This document shows, piece after piece, positions 45,593 to 55,666 of a stretch of DNA of 64,000 nucleotides. Each line of letters opens with the position of its first letter. Within the stretch, counting starts at the first letter, position 1. The position numbers and the translations under genes are program-made. The notes beneath the pieces are model-generated. The model saw only the letters and a list, made by a program, of their open reading frames with translations. It made no database searches and was not told where the DNA came from. The DNA comes from Flavobacterium psychrophilum (GTDB lineage Bacteria > Bacteroidota > Bacteroidia > Flavobacteriales > Flavobacteriaceae), in NCBI GenBank assembly GCA_945862065.1, contig CAMAWT010000003.1, positions 1 through 64,000 of the forward strand, in the 5' to 3' direction.

Positions 45593-47425
45593 ATGAAAAA
45601 AATTATTTTCTTATTACTAGTTAGCAGCAATTTATTTGCGCAAATAGACCGCGTTGAACCGCCTTTTTGGTATGCAAATATGCAAAATCCAGAAGTGCAA
45701 ATTTTATTTTATGGCAAAAATATTGCTCAAAACGAAGTAACTATTTCCAATAATGTTATCATCAACAGTATTCGAAAAACAGAAAACCCAAACTATCTTT
45801 TTGTAACCATAGACACCAAAAATGTTACGTATCAAGAACTTACTTTTTCTTTTTCAAAAAACAAAAAAGTAGCTTTTACCCAAAAATATGAACTTCGCAA
45901 ACGTAAAGAAAATTCAAGATTTAGAAAAAGTTTTGACCCCTCAGACATGATGTATTTAATCATGCCCGATCGTTTTGCCAATGGAAACCCAAACAACGAT
46001 AGCGACAATTCGGTGGTAGAAAAAGCGGATAGAAAAAACCCAGGAGGTCGCCATGGTGGTGATATTGAGGGAATTATCAAGAATGTTGATTATTTAAAAG
46101 AGCTGGGTGTTACTGCATTGTGGAGTACGCCAATGTGTGAAGACAATGACAAAACCTATTCGTACCACACCTACGGACAATCGGACGTGTATAGAATTGA
46201 CCCTCGATATGGCACCAACGAAGAATATGTAAAATTGGCGGCTACCTTGCACCAAAACGACATGAAATTGATAAAAGATTATGTTACAAACCATTGGGGA
46301 GCAGAACATTGGATGTTTAAAGACATGCCAGCTTACGATTGGTTTCATCAATTTCCGGGTTATTCGCAATCCAATTATCGCATGACGACACAATATGATA
46401 GCAATGCCTCAGCTATAGACAAAAAGCAATGTATGGATGGATGGTTTGTGCCTTCTATGCCCGATTTGAATCAATCCAATCCGTTAGTTTTGAATTATTT
46501 AACTCAAAATGCGATTTGGTGGATAGAATATGCCGATTTGGATGGTTTTAGAGTAGATACTTATTCATATAACGACAAAGAAGGCATTGCCAAATGGACC
46601 AAAGCCATTACAGATGAATACCCACTTTTCAATATTGTTGGCGAAGTATGGATGCACGATCAAGCCCAAATGTCGTATTGGCAAAAAGACAGTAAAATTG
46701 GCGCAATCCAAAGCTACAATTCGAATTTACCGAGTGTAATGGATTTTACTTTACACGATGCAATAGGAAACGTTTTTAACGAAGATCATCAAACTTGGGA
46801 TCGAGGAATGATTCAAGTTTATGATAATTTTGCTAATGATTTCTTGTATCCAAATCCCAATAATTTATTAGTCTTTACTGAAAATCATGACACGGGAAGA
46901 TTCAATGAGATTTACAAAAGTGATTTCAAAAAGTATCAAATGGCAATGACATTAATCGCAACCGTTCGAGGAATTCCCCAACTTTACTATGGTTCAGAAA
47001 TTGGAATGAAAGGCGACAAATCAAAAGGTGATGCCGACATTAGAAGAGATTTTCCAGGCGGATGGAATGGGGATGTAAACAATGCTTTTACCAAACAAGG
47101 AAGAACTGCAGAACAGCAAAAATTCTTTGAATTCTCATCAAAATTATTCACTTGGAGAAAATCAAAAGAAGTAATTCATTCTGGAAAAATGACTCATTAT
47201 GTGCCTGATAATAATGTATATGTATATTTCAGACACAATGAAAAAGAAACTGTAATGGTGATTATCAATAATAATTCTGATAAACAAACTTTGAAAACCA
47301 ATCGATTTAAAGAGTCAATTCAAAATTTGAAATCTGGAAAAGAAGCGGTATCAGGAACTTTTTTCGATCTAAATAATGACATTGAAATTGAAGGTAAATC
47401 AGCCTTAATATTAGAATTGAAATAA
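45593..47425 (+). CDS. SusA-like GH13 neopullulanase/cyclomaltodextrinase
   Basis: The 610-residue protein has a signal peptide ending NLFAQ (17) and a cyclomaltodextrinase N-terminal beta domain (about 20-110). The GH13 barrel has nucleophile Asp322 (DGFRVDTYSYND), acid/base Glu351 (NIVGEVWMHD) and Asp433 (FTENHDTGRF). Also visible is MPDRFANGNPNNDSD, a calcium-type loop of the SusA/neopullulanase group. It probably acts in the periplasm on imported maltodextrins. The esterase gene follows with a one-base gap. The 155-base spacer before it shows no second gene. Confidence 0.92.
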   Translation: MKKIIFLLLVSSNLFAQIDRVEPPFWYANMQNPEVQILFYGKNIAQNEVTISNNVIINSIRKTENPNYLFVTIDTKNVTYQELTFSFSKNKKVAFTQKYELRKRKENSRFRKSFDPSDMMYLIMPDRFANGNPNNDSDNSVVEKADRKNPGGRHGGDIEGIIKNVDYLKELGVTALWSTPMCEDNDKTYSYHTYGQSDVYRIDPRYGTNEEYVKLAATLHQNDMKLIKDYVTNHWGAEHWMFKDMPAYDWFHQFPGYSQSNYRMTTQYDSNASAIDKKQCMDGWFVPSMPDLNQSNPLVLNYLTQNAIWWIEYADLDGFRVDTYSYNDKEGIAKWTKAITDEYPLFNIVGEVWMHDQAQMSYWQKDSKIGAIQSYNSNLPSVMDFTLHDAIGNVFNEDHQTWDRGMIQVYDNFANDFLYPNPNNLLVFTENHDTGRFNEIYKSDFKKYQMAMTLIATVRGIPQLYYGSEIGMKGDKSKGDADIRRDFPGGWNGDVNNAFTKQGRTAEQQKFFEFSSKLFTWRKSKEVIHSGKMTHYVPDNNVYVYFRHNEKETVMVIINNNSDKQTLKTNRFKESIQNLKSGKEAVSGTFFDLNNDIEIEGKSALILELK

Positions 47426-47426
47426 T

Positions 47427-48377
47427 ATGAACCGATTTTTAATTTACTTTCTATTGATGAACTTCTTAACCTTTGCACAAAGCAAAATGGAAATGGTTGA
47501 ACTTATTGATAATAGCAAATTTGAAGGTAAAATATATAGAATTGAGAACTTCTCAACCAAATATATTAAACCTAGAACAGTTGATATTTGGGTGCCAACC
47601 AATTACGCCAAGGATAAAAAATACAGCGTTCTTTATATGCACGACGGGCAAATGTTATTTAACGCAACTACTACTTGGAACAAACAAGAGTGGATGGTGG
47701 ATGATGTTTTGAGCAAATTAACTTCTGAAAATAAAATTGAAGAGGTGATTGTGGTAGCCATTTGGAATATTCCTGCCATTCGTCACTCCGATTTATTTCC
47801 GAAAAAACCATTGTTAGGGCTAACTAAAGAGGAGCAAAAATTAATTTTTGAAGAAGCCCATAAATTAAATTATCAGTTCAATTTAAACGATATCAATTCA
47901 GATAATTATTTGAAATTTATAGTTGCAGAGGTAAAGCCATTTGTGGATTCTAATTTTTCAGTTTTCACAGATGCCAATCACACTGCAATAATGGGTTCAA
48001 GTATGGGCGGGCTAATTTCTATGTATGCCATTTGCGAATATCCAAAGGTGTTCAGTAAAGCCGCTTGCCTATCAACGCATTGGTTAGGCTTTAGAGAATT
48101 TGAAAATAATCCAATTCCTGAGAGCTTTTTTAAATACATGAGCGCCAATTTACCCGATCCAAAAAATCACAAAATCTATTTTGATTACGGAACAGAAACT
48201 TTGGATGCTAGTTATTTGAAATACGAATATCGTGTGGATGTAACATTGAAAACAAAAGGATACAATCAACAAAATTTCAGAAACCTAAAATTTGAAGGTG
48301 AAAATCATTCGGAGGCTTCTTGGCAAAAAAGATTACATATACCACTTGAATTTATGTTTGAAAAACAAATACATTAA
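47427..48377 (+). CDS. Secreted alpha/beta-hydrolase, esterase D/feruloyl esterase-like
   Basis: The 316-residue protein has a signal peptide ending LTFAQS. The esterase (putative esterase/EsD) fold shows VLYMHDGQMLFNATTTW near residue 70, the nucleophile elbow GSSMGG (Ser192), and a late ENHSEASW with the probable catalytic His. It is inserted between two GH13 genes with one- and five-base gaps, so it is co-expressed with maltodextrin enzymes. A role in removing acyl groups from sugars is a guess from context; the substrate is unknown. Confidence 0.85.
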   Translation: MNRFLIYFLLMNFLTFAQSKMEMVELIDNSKFEGKIYRIENFSTKYIKPRTVDIWVPTNYAKDKKYSVLYMHDGQMLFNATTTWNKQEWMVDDVLSKLTSENKIEEVIVVAIWNIPAIRHSDLFPKKPLLGLTKEEQKLIFEEAHKLNYQFNLNDINSDNYLKFIVAEVKPFVDSNFSVFTDANHTAIMGSSMGGLISMYAICEYPKVFSKAACLSTHWLGFREFENNPIPESFFKYMSANLPDPKNHKIYFDYGTETLDASYLKYEYRVDVTLKTKGYNQQNFRNLKFEGENHSEASWQKRLHIPLEFMFEKQIH

Positions 48378-48382
48378 AAATT

Positions 48383-49825
48383 ATGAAAAAAATACTTTTT
48401 ACTGCACTCCTATTCTCAACTTTATTAAGTTGTAAAAAGGAAAACGAACAAAAATCGGAAAACAATTCTAGTTCGCAAATAGCTGCAATTACTCCTGAAA
48501 CAGAAGAAAATGCCGTGATTTATGAGGTGAATATCAGACAATATTCTGAAGAAGGAACGTTTAGTGCGTTTACCAAAGATATTCCACAACTTAAAGAAAT
48601 GGGAGTTAAAATTCTTTGGGTGATGCCGATATTTCCAATTTCTCAAACTAAAAGAAAAGCAACCGGTGGCGATAACAGCAAGTTTGCTTCTGAAATGCCA
48701 AAGGAAGAACAATCAAAATACTTAGGAAGTTATTACGCTGTTTCCGACTTTAAAAAGGTAAATCCTGAATTTGGAACTATCGAAGATTTCAGAAATTTGG
48801 TGAAAACCGCTCACGAAAATGGCATTTATGTAATCTTGGATTGGGTACCAAATCACACTGGTTGGGATCATGTTTGGATTAAACTGCATCCTGAATTTTA
48901 CACTCACAATGAAAAAGGGGAAATCATTGATCCTATTAATCCTGAAACAGGGAAAAGTTGGGGTTGGACAGATGTTGCTGATTTAAATTATGACAATAAA
49001 GGGCTTCGCGAAGCAATGTCGGGCGATATGATGCACTGGATAAAAAACGAAAATATTGATGGATTTCGTTGTGATGTAGCTGGAAATGTGCCACTCGATT
49101 TTTGGTCATCAACCATTCCGAAATTAAGAAAAGAGAAAAATATTTTCATGCTTGCCGAAGCCTGGGAACCTGAATTACTAAAATTGAATCTTTTTGATAT
49201 GTGCTATGGTTGGGAAACCCACCATATTATGAATAGAATTGCTAAAGGAGAAAACACGGTTTCAGAATGGGATAAAAACATACTTGAAAACACTAAAAAA
49301 TACGAAGCCAATGATATTTCAATGAATTTTGTTGATAATCATGATGAAAACTCCTGGAACGGAACCATGAAAAGCCGACTTGGAGCTGCCGAAGAAACCA
49401 TGACCGCATTATCGTATCTAACTCCGGGAATGCCTTTGGTATATAGCGGTGACGAATACGGATTGGATAAAAGCTTGAAATTTTTTGAAAAGGATTCCTT
49501 TACAAAAGTAAAAGGAAAACAGTGGGAATGGAGAGTAAAATTAGGCAAGCTTAAAAATGAAAATAGCGCTTTAAATGGCGGTAAAAAAGCAGCTTCTTAT
49601 ACTCGAATTTCAACTTCCGACGACACAAAAATTTTAGCTTTTTCAAGAGCAAAAGAAAAAAATAAAGTAATTTATTTAGGTAATTTATCAAAAACCAATA
49701 CTAAATTTACCGCTGCGCTTGAAGGAAAATTCACTGATTACATGACAGGCGAAAAAGTAAATTATTCAAAAAATCAAACGTTTACTTTCAAGCCTTGGGA
49801 ATACAAAATTCTTATAGCAAATTAA
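48383..49825 (+). CDS. GH13 alpha-amylase family lipoprotein
   Basis: The 480-residue protein starts with a lipoprotein signal (LLSC, Cys17), then a short Ser/Asn linker. The GH13 barrel has nucleophile Asp231 (DGFRCDVAG), acid/base Glu259 (MLAEAWEPE) and Asp321 (FVDNHDENSW). WVPNHTGWDH and YSGDEYGL are further amylase motifs. Lipid anchoring suggests a membrane-attached enzyme that cuts maltodextrins. It is the last gene of the maltose operon and is followed by a strong terminator at 49842. Confidence 0.92.
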   Translation: MKKILFTALLFSTLLSCKKENEQKSENNSSSQIAAITPETEENAVIYEVNIRQYSEEGTFSAFTKDIPQLKEMGVKILWVMPIFPISQTKRKATGGDNSKFASEMPKEEQSKYLGSYYAVSDFKKVNPEFGTIEDFRNLVKTAHENGIYVILDWVPNHTGWDHVWIKLHPEFYTHNEKGEIIDPINPETGKSWGWTDVADLNYDNKGLREAMSGDMMHWIKNENIDGFRCDVAGNVPLDFWSSTIPKLRKEKNIFMLAEAWEPELLKLNLFDMCYGWETHHIMNRIAKGENTVSEWDKNILENTKKYEANDISMNFVDNHDENSWNGTMKSRLGAAEETMTALSYLTPGMPLVYSGDEYGLDKSLKFFEKDSFTKVKGKQWEWRVKLGKLKNENSALNGGKKAASYTRISTSDDTKILAFSRAKEKNKVIYLGNLSKTNTKFTAALEGKFTDYMTGEKVNYSKNQTFTFKPWEYKILIAN

Positions 49826-49841
49826 TACCTTTCAATAAAAT

Positions 49842-49880
49842 AAAAAGCACAAATCAGTCCGGTTTGTGCTTTTTTATTTT
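49842..49880 (+). terminator. Terminator of the maltose operon
   Basis: AAAAAGCACAAA (49842-49853) and TTTGTGCTTTTT (49863-49874) pair perfectly, followed by T-rich sequence. Confidence 0.88.
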
Positions 49881-49882
49881 AC

Positions 49883-49890
49883 TACCTTTG
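49883..49890 (+). promoter_or_regulatory. -7 box of the BaiN-like gene
   Basis: TACCTTTG matches TAnnTTTG, 29 bases upstream of the ATG at 49920. Confidence 0.55.
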
Positions 49891-49919
49891 CTAAATCAAG
49901 TAAAGCTTGATAATTATCT

Positions 49920-51128
49920 ATGAATCAAAGTTTCGATATACTAATTGTAGGAGGTGGTGCTGCTGGCTTTTTTGCAGCCATCAATATTGTAGAACGCAAT
50001 CCGAAACTCAAAGTGGCGATTCTTGAACGAAGCAAAGAAGTACTTTCCAAAGTTCGTATTTCAGGCGGCGGACGTTGCAATGTAACGCATGCTTGTTTTG
50101 AACCCAATGAATTAGTCAAATTTTATCCACGTGGCGAAAAAGAATTACGAGGTCCATTCCATCAATTTTGTTCGGGTGATACTATAGAATGGTTTGAAAA
50201 ACATGGCGTTGAACTCAAAATTGAAGACGATGGCAGAATATTTCCAGTTTCAAATTCATCTCAAACAATTATAGATTGCTTCATAAATACTACTCATAAA
50301 TTAGGCATTTCCATCTTAACAGGGCAAAGCGTACAATCGATTTTCAAGACAGAAAATTGCTGGAAAATTGAAACTCAATCCGAAAATTATCTTGTCGAAA
50401 AAATCATTCTAGCAACTGGAAGCAATCCAAAAATTTGGGATTTACTGCACACTTTTGGTCACGCCATAGTTACTCCCGTCCCGTCTCTTTTTACCTTTAA
50501 TATCAAAGATGCCCGAATCAAAGATTTGCCAGGCATAGCGTCTCAAGCCAGCATCAAAGTAAAAGATACAAAACTCGAGTCTTCAGGCCCGTTATTGATT
50601 ACCCATTGGGGAATGAGCGGTCCTGCTATTTTGAAATTATCAGCTTGGGGAGCACGAATTTTACACGACAAAAACTATCAATTTACCATCGAAGTCAATT
50701 GGCTTCATGACAAAGAAATGGAAGAAACCGAAATGCTGTTAAAAGAACTCAAGCTAGAACATGCAAAGAAAACAGTAGTTAAAAAATCGCCTCTAGAACT
50801 GCAAAATCGTTTGTGGGAAAGTTTGGTGTTGGCTTCAGGAATTAACAACGAAACCAAATGGGCTGATTTGTCCAAAATCCAATTACAAAACTTGGCAAGC
50901 CAACTCACAAAAGGGATTTTTCAAGTCAATGGCAAAAGTACTTTTAAAGAAGAATTTGTTACAGCAGGTGGCATCGATTTGAAAGAAATTAATTTCAAAA
51001 CGATGGAAAGCAAATTACATCCCAACCTCTATTTTGCTGGCGAAATTATCAATATAGATGCAATCACAGGCGGCTTCAACTTTCAAAATGCTTGGACAAG
51101 TGGTTTTATTTTAGCACAAAATATTTGA
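49920..51128 (+). CDS. BaiN/HI0933-like FAD-dependent oxidoreductase
   Basis: The 402-residue protein has an N-terminal dinucleotide fold (DILIVGGGAAGFFAAINI, then VRISGGGRCNVTHAC). A central insert spans about 190-340, with GPLLITHWGMSGPAIL. The C-terminal flavin-binding strand is TAGGIDLKEI ... LYFAGEIINIDAITGGFNFQNAWTSG. This family is annotated as NAD(P)/FAD-dependent or BaiN-like oxidoreductases of largely unknown physiological role. It is cytosolic and monocistronic. Confidence 0.9.
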   Translation: MNQSFDILIVGGGAAGFFAAINIVERNPKLKVAILERSKEVLSKVRISGGGRCNVTHACFEPNELVKFYPRGEKELRGPFHQFCSGDTIEWFEKHGVELKIEDDGRIFPVSNSSQTIIDCFINTTHKLGISILTGQSVQSIFKTENCWKIETQSENYLVEKIILATGSNPKIWDLLHTFGHAIVTPVPSLFTFNIKDARIKDLPGIASQASIKVKDTKLESSGPLLITHWGMSGPAILKLSAWGARILHDKNYQFTIEVNWLHDKEMEETEMLLKELKLEHAKKTVVKKSPLELQNRLWESLVLASGINNETKWADLSKIQLQNLASQLTKGIFQVNGKSTFKEEFVTAGGIDLKEINFKTMESKLHPNLYFAGEIINIDAITGGFNFQNAWTSGFILAQNI

Positions 51129-51167
51129 TTTTTTTAGAAGAAAACAAATTTCATTTCAAACAAAATT

Positions 51168-51301
51168 CCTCCCGCTTTCCACTCTAGCCTTCGGTCAAAA
51201 GGCTTTTTTTCTTTGCGCTAAAAAGAGCTCCCAAGGTCGCTTTTTTAGCACAAGAAAAAAATAGCCTTTCTTCCCTCAGGGCTGCCGTTTCAATCGGGTC
51301 T
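51168..51301 (-). repeat. Structured intergenic repeat, copy C
   Basis: On the plus strand CCCGCTTTCC begins the element and GCCGTTTCAATCGGG ends it, so it lies in minus orientation relative to copies A and B. CCCG (51171-51174) pairs with CGGG (51295-51298). A long imperfect hairpin lies between them: the arm AAAGGC-TTTTTTTCTTTGCG is matched by a right arm running to about 51269, around a loop containing GAGCTCCCAAGGTCGCT. It fills most of the gene-free 51129-51496 stretch. Confidence 0.68.
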
Positions 51302-51442
51302 AAAATAGAAATAGATCGTTTTAAACTTGTTTTGTTTTTATCGTAAATAAAAAACAAATTAAAAAGGCTTTAATTAATATCGTAAAATGAAGTACTATTT
51401 TTAACATAAAAATTATGAAATATAAACAAAAAACGTTCAAAA

Positions 51443-51474
51443 TTTGTAAGTTGTTAAAAATCAACCTACATTTG
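51443..51474 (+). promoter_or_regulatory. Promoter of the large T9SS protein gene
   Basis: TTTG (51443-51446) and TACATTTG (51467-51474) are 20 bases apart, matching the Bacteroidota -33/-7 pattern; the ATG is 22 bases further on. Confidence 0.6.
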
Positions 51475-51496
51475 AAATCTATTAAACCAATTCCCC

Positions 51497-54400
51497 ATGA
51501 AAAAAATTACACTGTTATCATTATTTGCTATTGTTTTTACATCCGTTTTTTCAGCCTATTCACAGGCTGGGTTTACATGTAGTACGCCCATAGCTATCAC
51601 TAATCTACCATATTCCACTTCAGACAATACTGCCAACTTTGGAGATATTTATGATGTTATTCAGGGAACAGGTTGTGTAAATGCCACTGGAAATTACATG
51701 AGTGGTAACGATGTATTTTATTCATACACCCCAACATCAAACGGTTTAATCAACATCAATTTTACTCCAACAGGATCCTATTCAGGTATCTTTGTTTATG
51801 ATGGTTGTTCAAATGTGGGTGTAACTTGCCTGGCAGGAGTAGCTAATTCCAATACAACTGTTAGACAAATTTCAAATTTAAATGTCCTTGCAAATCATAC
51901 CTATATTATTGCAATTTCTACATGGGCAACACCTCAAACAGTTGCTTATACATTACAAATAGAAACCGTAACTTGTCCAACACCTACTCAAGTGGCGGTA
52001 ACTTCAAGTATATCGGCATCATCTGCCGGTTTTACTTGGGCAGCATCAAATACTACTTCTAATTATGAAGTGTATGCAGCACCTTGTGGAACTCCGGCTC
52101 CATCTTCCTCTGTTAATGCAGCTGCAGTTGGAACTTTTGTATCCACTAACAATTATACTTTTACGAATCTAACCCCAAACACGTGTTATAATTTTTATGT
52201 AAGAGCCATTTGTTCGGCCAGCGACAGAAGTAATTGGACCACCGCATTGGCAGTAACTACCACTTCTGCACCAATAACAAATCCAGTTTGTGGCGGAACA
52301 TTTATTGATAATGGAGGTGCAAACGGAAATTACACATCAAATCAAAATTCAACTTACACCATTTGTCCTCAAAATGCAGGAGAAATTGTAACGGTTGTTT
52401 TTAACTCATTTGATGTGGAACAAAATTTTGATGCCCTTTATGTTTTCAATGGAAATACTACATCAGCGCCTCAAATTTCAAGCGGAAATGTTGCATCGAA
52501 CGTTCCAGGTGGATTAGCAGGTGGTTTTTGGGGAACTACAATTCCAGGACCATTTGTGGCAAATAATTCAACTGGATGTTTAACTTTTAAATTTATAAGT
52601 GACTCAATTACTAATAAAACAGGATGGAATGCTTCGGTAAATTGTGGAGCTCCTGCAACCTGTCAAATGCCTACCGCGATATCATCAAATACAATTGGTT
52701 TTTCAACAGCTAACATTGCTTGGACAGGCCCATCAAATGCAAGCCAATGGGAAGTAATCATACAACCTGCAACTGTTGCTGCACCTAGTGCAACTTCTTC
52801 AGGAACCATTTCAACAACCAATTCCTTTCAAGCAACCGGTTTGAATTTAGGTACTGCATACAAAGTATTTGTTCGTGCCATTTGTTCAACTACAGATAAA
52901 AGTTTGTGGACTAGCCCTATCACATTTACAACTTTGAATTGTGCTTCAACAACAAGTTTTATGAGCCAAATAACCAGCTCGAGTGCAGTTGTTAATTGGT
53001 ATAATTCAACGCAACAAGCTCAAACAAACGGTCAATGGGAATTGATTATTCAGCCCGCGGGAGACAGTGCTCCAACACTTGCAACCCCAGGAATTGCTGT
53101 GTCAAGCAGCCCATATTCCATAACTGGCTTAACTTGTGGTACAAGTTACAAAACGTATATGCGTTCATTTTGTAATAATGGATGGACATCTTGGTCAACT
53201 GGAACCACTTTTACAACAAGCGTTTGTACCTTAACCAGCGGTCAACCCAATAATTTAAGCGTTTGTAGTGACAACGGTTATGGATGTGTGACTTTGACAA
53301 GTAATAACGCACCCATATTAGCTAACTTAAACCCTTCTTTGTATACTATTAGTTATTATCTTTCACTGACAAATGCAACGAGTCAAACAAATCCGTTGAA
53401 TGCTGATTTTTGTATTACCAATACTTCACAAATAATTTATGCTTTATTGGTTAAAAATGGCACAACCGAACAACAAATATTACAATTTACCATTAGCTCA
53501 AATTCAATAAATCCTACCATTACTCTACAAAACATGGTTCAGTGCGATGATAATGTAGATGGTCAAGTTGTATTTAATTTAACTAATCAAATTGTTACAA
53601 CCAACCCTGTTACTTTTCATCTATCATTGGCTGACGCACTTGGTAATTTAAATCCAATTACTAACCCAACCGCCTATTCTATAGCAAGTCCTTCAGGGAA
53701 TTTTGCGATTTTTGCTAGAGAAAATATTATTAATGGTTGTGATAACATATTCAGATTTAATTTAAATGCCTATTCTAATTGTAACTTATCATATAATTGT
53801 GCTCAAGCCAATTCATTGTGTGGTTCTTTAGGAGTTCCTTTTGCAAATACGCATCAAGGAATAACTGCGGATGTTGGAAATGCCTATGGATGTTTAAATA
53901 CGCAACCAAATCCTACTTGGTTCTATCTTCCAGTGAGTTCAAACGGAACGCTAAATTTAACAGTAGAACAAAATACAAGTATTGCATTTACAGGAACAAA
54001 TTTAGATGTAGATTATATTGTTTATGGACCTTTTACAAATCCTACTTCAGCTTGTAATGGAGGATTAATAATTGACAAAATTGTAAGCTGTAGTTATTCT
54101 GGGGCAGGAATTGAGTATCCAATCATTCCAAATGCAATTGCAGGTCAATATTATTTAATTATGACAACCAATTTTAGTAATCAAGCAGGTTTTATCAGAA
54201 TTACAATGAATCCGTCTTCGCAAGGCGCTATTGATTGTTCGGGATTAAGAATGAATGCGTTTTTAGATTCAAACAATAACGGAATTAAAGATTCTAGCGA
54301 ACAAAACTTCCCATTAGGACAATTCCATTACACTAAAAATAATGGAACACCTCATAGTATAATTTCTCCATTTGGTGCCTATACAATTTACGATTCAAAC

Positions 54401-55609
54401 GGTAGTAATTTGTATAATTTAAGTTACACAATTGAGCCTTCATATAGCACGATGTATTCAATTTCAACAAGCAGTTATAACAATGTAAGTGTAATTGTTG
54501 GTAGTGGTGTTGTTAATTATTATTTCCCAATAACAGCTGTTCAAAACTATACGGATGTGGCAGCAACAATTATTCCGTTAAACGCACCAAGAGCTGGATT
54601 TGTCTATAAAAATTTAATTGTTTATACCAATCTAGGAAGTCAAACCGTTGCAAGTGGAACCATTGCATTCAATAACAGTATTTCCACACCAATTACAGCC
54701 ATTTCACAAACTGGAACTACACCAACAGCAACAGGGTTTACTTATAATTATAGTAATTTGTTACCTTTTGAAGTACGTTCAATTTTGGTTACGATGCAAG
54801 TTCCCCCAATTCCTGCGGTTGCATTGAATCAATTGATTACAAATTCTTTAAGCATAACTCCAACACAAAATGATATTGTATTATTGAATAACGTAAACAG
54901 TTCAACTCAAAATGTTATTGCATCGTATGATCCTAATGATAAAATGGAAGCTCATGGTGAAAAAATTATTTATTCTACGTTTGCTCAAAACGAGTATTTA
55001 CATTATACGATTCGTTTTGAAAATACAGGAAATGCAAGTGCAATAAATATTGCTGTAAAAGATGTTTTAGATGCAAAAATTGATGAGTCATCTTTACAAA
55101 TGGTAAGCGCTAGTCATAATTACTCATTAGATCGTGTAAATAATGAATTAACTTGGAATTTTAATAATATTCAACTTCCCGTATCAATAAATAATACTGA
55201 TATTGGTAAAGGATATATTTCATTTAAAGTAAAATTAAAACCAGGTTTTGCTTTAGGAGATATCATTCCGAACACGGCAAATATTTACTTTGATTTTAAT
55301 CCTGCTATTATTACAAATACATTTAATACAGAGTTTGTAACAACTTTAGGAATTGAATCAAATCAAACAAGTGATTTTATGGTTTATCCAAACCCGGCAC
55401 AAGATTTTGTTCAAATAAAATTACAAAACAACGAAAATATAAATAGCATACAAATTTCAGATGTATTAGGAAAAGTGGTGAAAAAGGTTACTTCAATTGA
55501 AGCAAATCAAACAACTATTTCGACTTCAGATTTAACAACCGGAATTTATGTTATAGAAGTTGTGACAGAAAGAAACATCAAAATCAACAAAAAATTAGTC
55601 ATTAAATAA
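51497..55609 (+). CDS. Large T9SS-exported multidomain surface protein (fibronectin type III, CUB-like, DUF7619-like)
   Basis: The 1370-residue protein has a signal peptide ending SAYSQ. An N-terminal sandwich spans about 24-155 (DVFYSYTPTSNGLININF). Fibronectin type III-like repeats occur near 158-257, 390-485 and 486-575, each with a VRAIC- or MRSFC-type strand, and a CUB-like module sits near 262-385 (CGGTFIDNGGANGNYTSNQN). A Cys-rich segment follows (about 765-910), then an SdrD-like start (LDSNNNGIKDSSE). A DUF7619-like conserved domain spans about 1140-1290 (YLHYTIRFENTGNASAINI). The C-terminus is a type A T9SS sorting domain (MVYPNPAQDFVQI ... NKKLVIK). It is likely cell-surface or secreted; the ligand is unknown. 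Confidence 0.92.
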   Translation: MKKITLLSLFAIVFTSVFSAYSQAGFTCSTPIAITNLPYSTSDNTANFGDIYDVIQGTGCVNATGNYMSGNDVFYSYTPTSNGLININFTPTGSYSGIFVYDGCSNVGVTCLAGVANSNTTVRQISNLNVLANHTYIIAISTWATPQTVAYTLQIETVTCPTPTQVAVTSSISASSAGFTWAASNTTSNYEVYAAPCGTPAPSSSVNAAAVGTFVSTNNYTFTNLTPNTCYNFYVRAICSASDRSNWTTALAVTTTSAPITNPVCGGTFIDNGGANGNYTSNQNSTYTICPQNAGEIVTVVFNSFDVEQNFDALYVFNGNTTSAPQISSGNVASNVPGGLAGGFWGTTIPGPFVANNSTGCLTFKFISDSITNKTGWNASVNCGAPATCQMPTAISSNTIGFSTANIAWTGPSNASQWEVIIQPATVAAPSATSSGTISTTNSFQATGLNLGTAYKVFVRAICSTTDKSLWTSPITFTTLNCASTTSFMSQITSSSAVVNWYNSTQQAQTNGQWELIIQPAGDSAPTLATPGIAVSSSPYSITGLTCGTSYKTYMRSFCNNGWTSWSTGTTFTTSVCTLTSGQPNNLSVCSDNGYGCVTLTSNNAPILANLNPSLYTISYYLSLTNATSQTNPLNADFCITNTSQIIYALLVKNGTTEQQILQFTISSNSINPTITLQNMVQCDDNVDGQVVFNLTNQIVTTNPVTFHLSLADALGNLNPITNPTAYSIASPSGNFAIFARENIINGCDNIFRFNLNAYSNCNLSYNCAQANSLCGSLGVPFANTHQGITADVGNAYGCLNTQPNPTWFYLPVSSNGTLNLTVEQNTSIAFTGTNLDVDYIVYGPFTNPTSACNGGLIIDKIVSCSYSGAGIEYPIIPNAIAGQYYLIMTTNFSNQAGFIRITMNPSSQGAIDCSGLRMNAFLDSNNNGIKDSSEQNFPLGQFHYTKNNGTPHSIISPFGAYTIYDSNGSNLYNLSYTIEPSYSTMYSISTSSYNNVSVIVGSGVVNYYFPITAVQNYTDVAATIIPLNAPRAGFVYKNLIVYTNLGSQTVASGTIAFNNSISTPITAISQTGTTPTATGFTYNYSNLLPFEVRSILVTMQVPPIPAVALNQLITNSLSITPTQNDIVLLNNVNSSTQNVIASYDPNDKMEAHGEKIIYSTFAQNEYLHYTIRFENTGNASAINIAVKDVLDAKIDESSLQMVSASHNYSLDRVNNELTWNFNNIQLPVSINNTDIGKGYISFKVKLKPGFALGDIIPNTANIYFDFNPAIITNTFNTEFVTTLGIESNQTSDFMVYPNPAQDFVQIKLQNNENINSIQISDVLGKVVKKVTSIEANQTTISTSDLTTGIYVIEVVTERNIKINKKLVIK

Positions 55610-55624
55610 TTTATAACACGTCAA

Positions 55625-55666
55625 AAAAATGCCTCATTTATCTTTTTAAATGAGGCATTTTTATTT
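55625..55666. terminator. Bidirectional terminator between the T9SS protein and tspO genes
   Basis: AAATGCCTCATTTA and TAAATGAGGCATTT form a perfect stem around TCTTTT, flanked by A and T runs. Confidence 0.9.

Noticed and set aside
51302..51442. Riboswitch or attenuator before the large T9SS gene
   Set aside because: No known aptamer pattern could be recognised; only repeat copy C upstream and a simple promoter near 51443 are supported.
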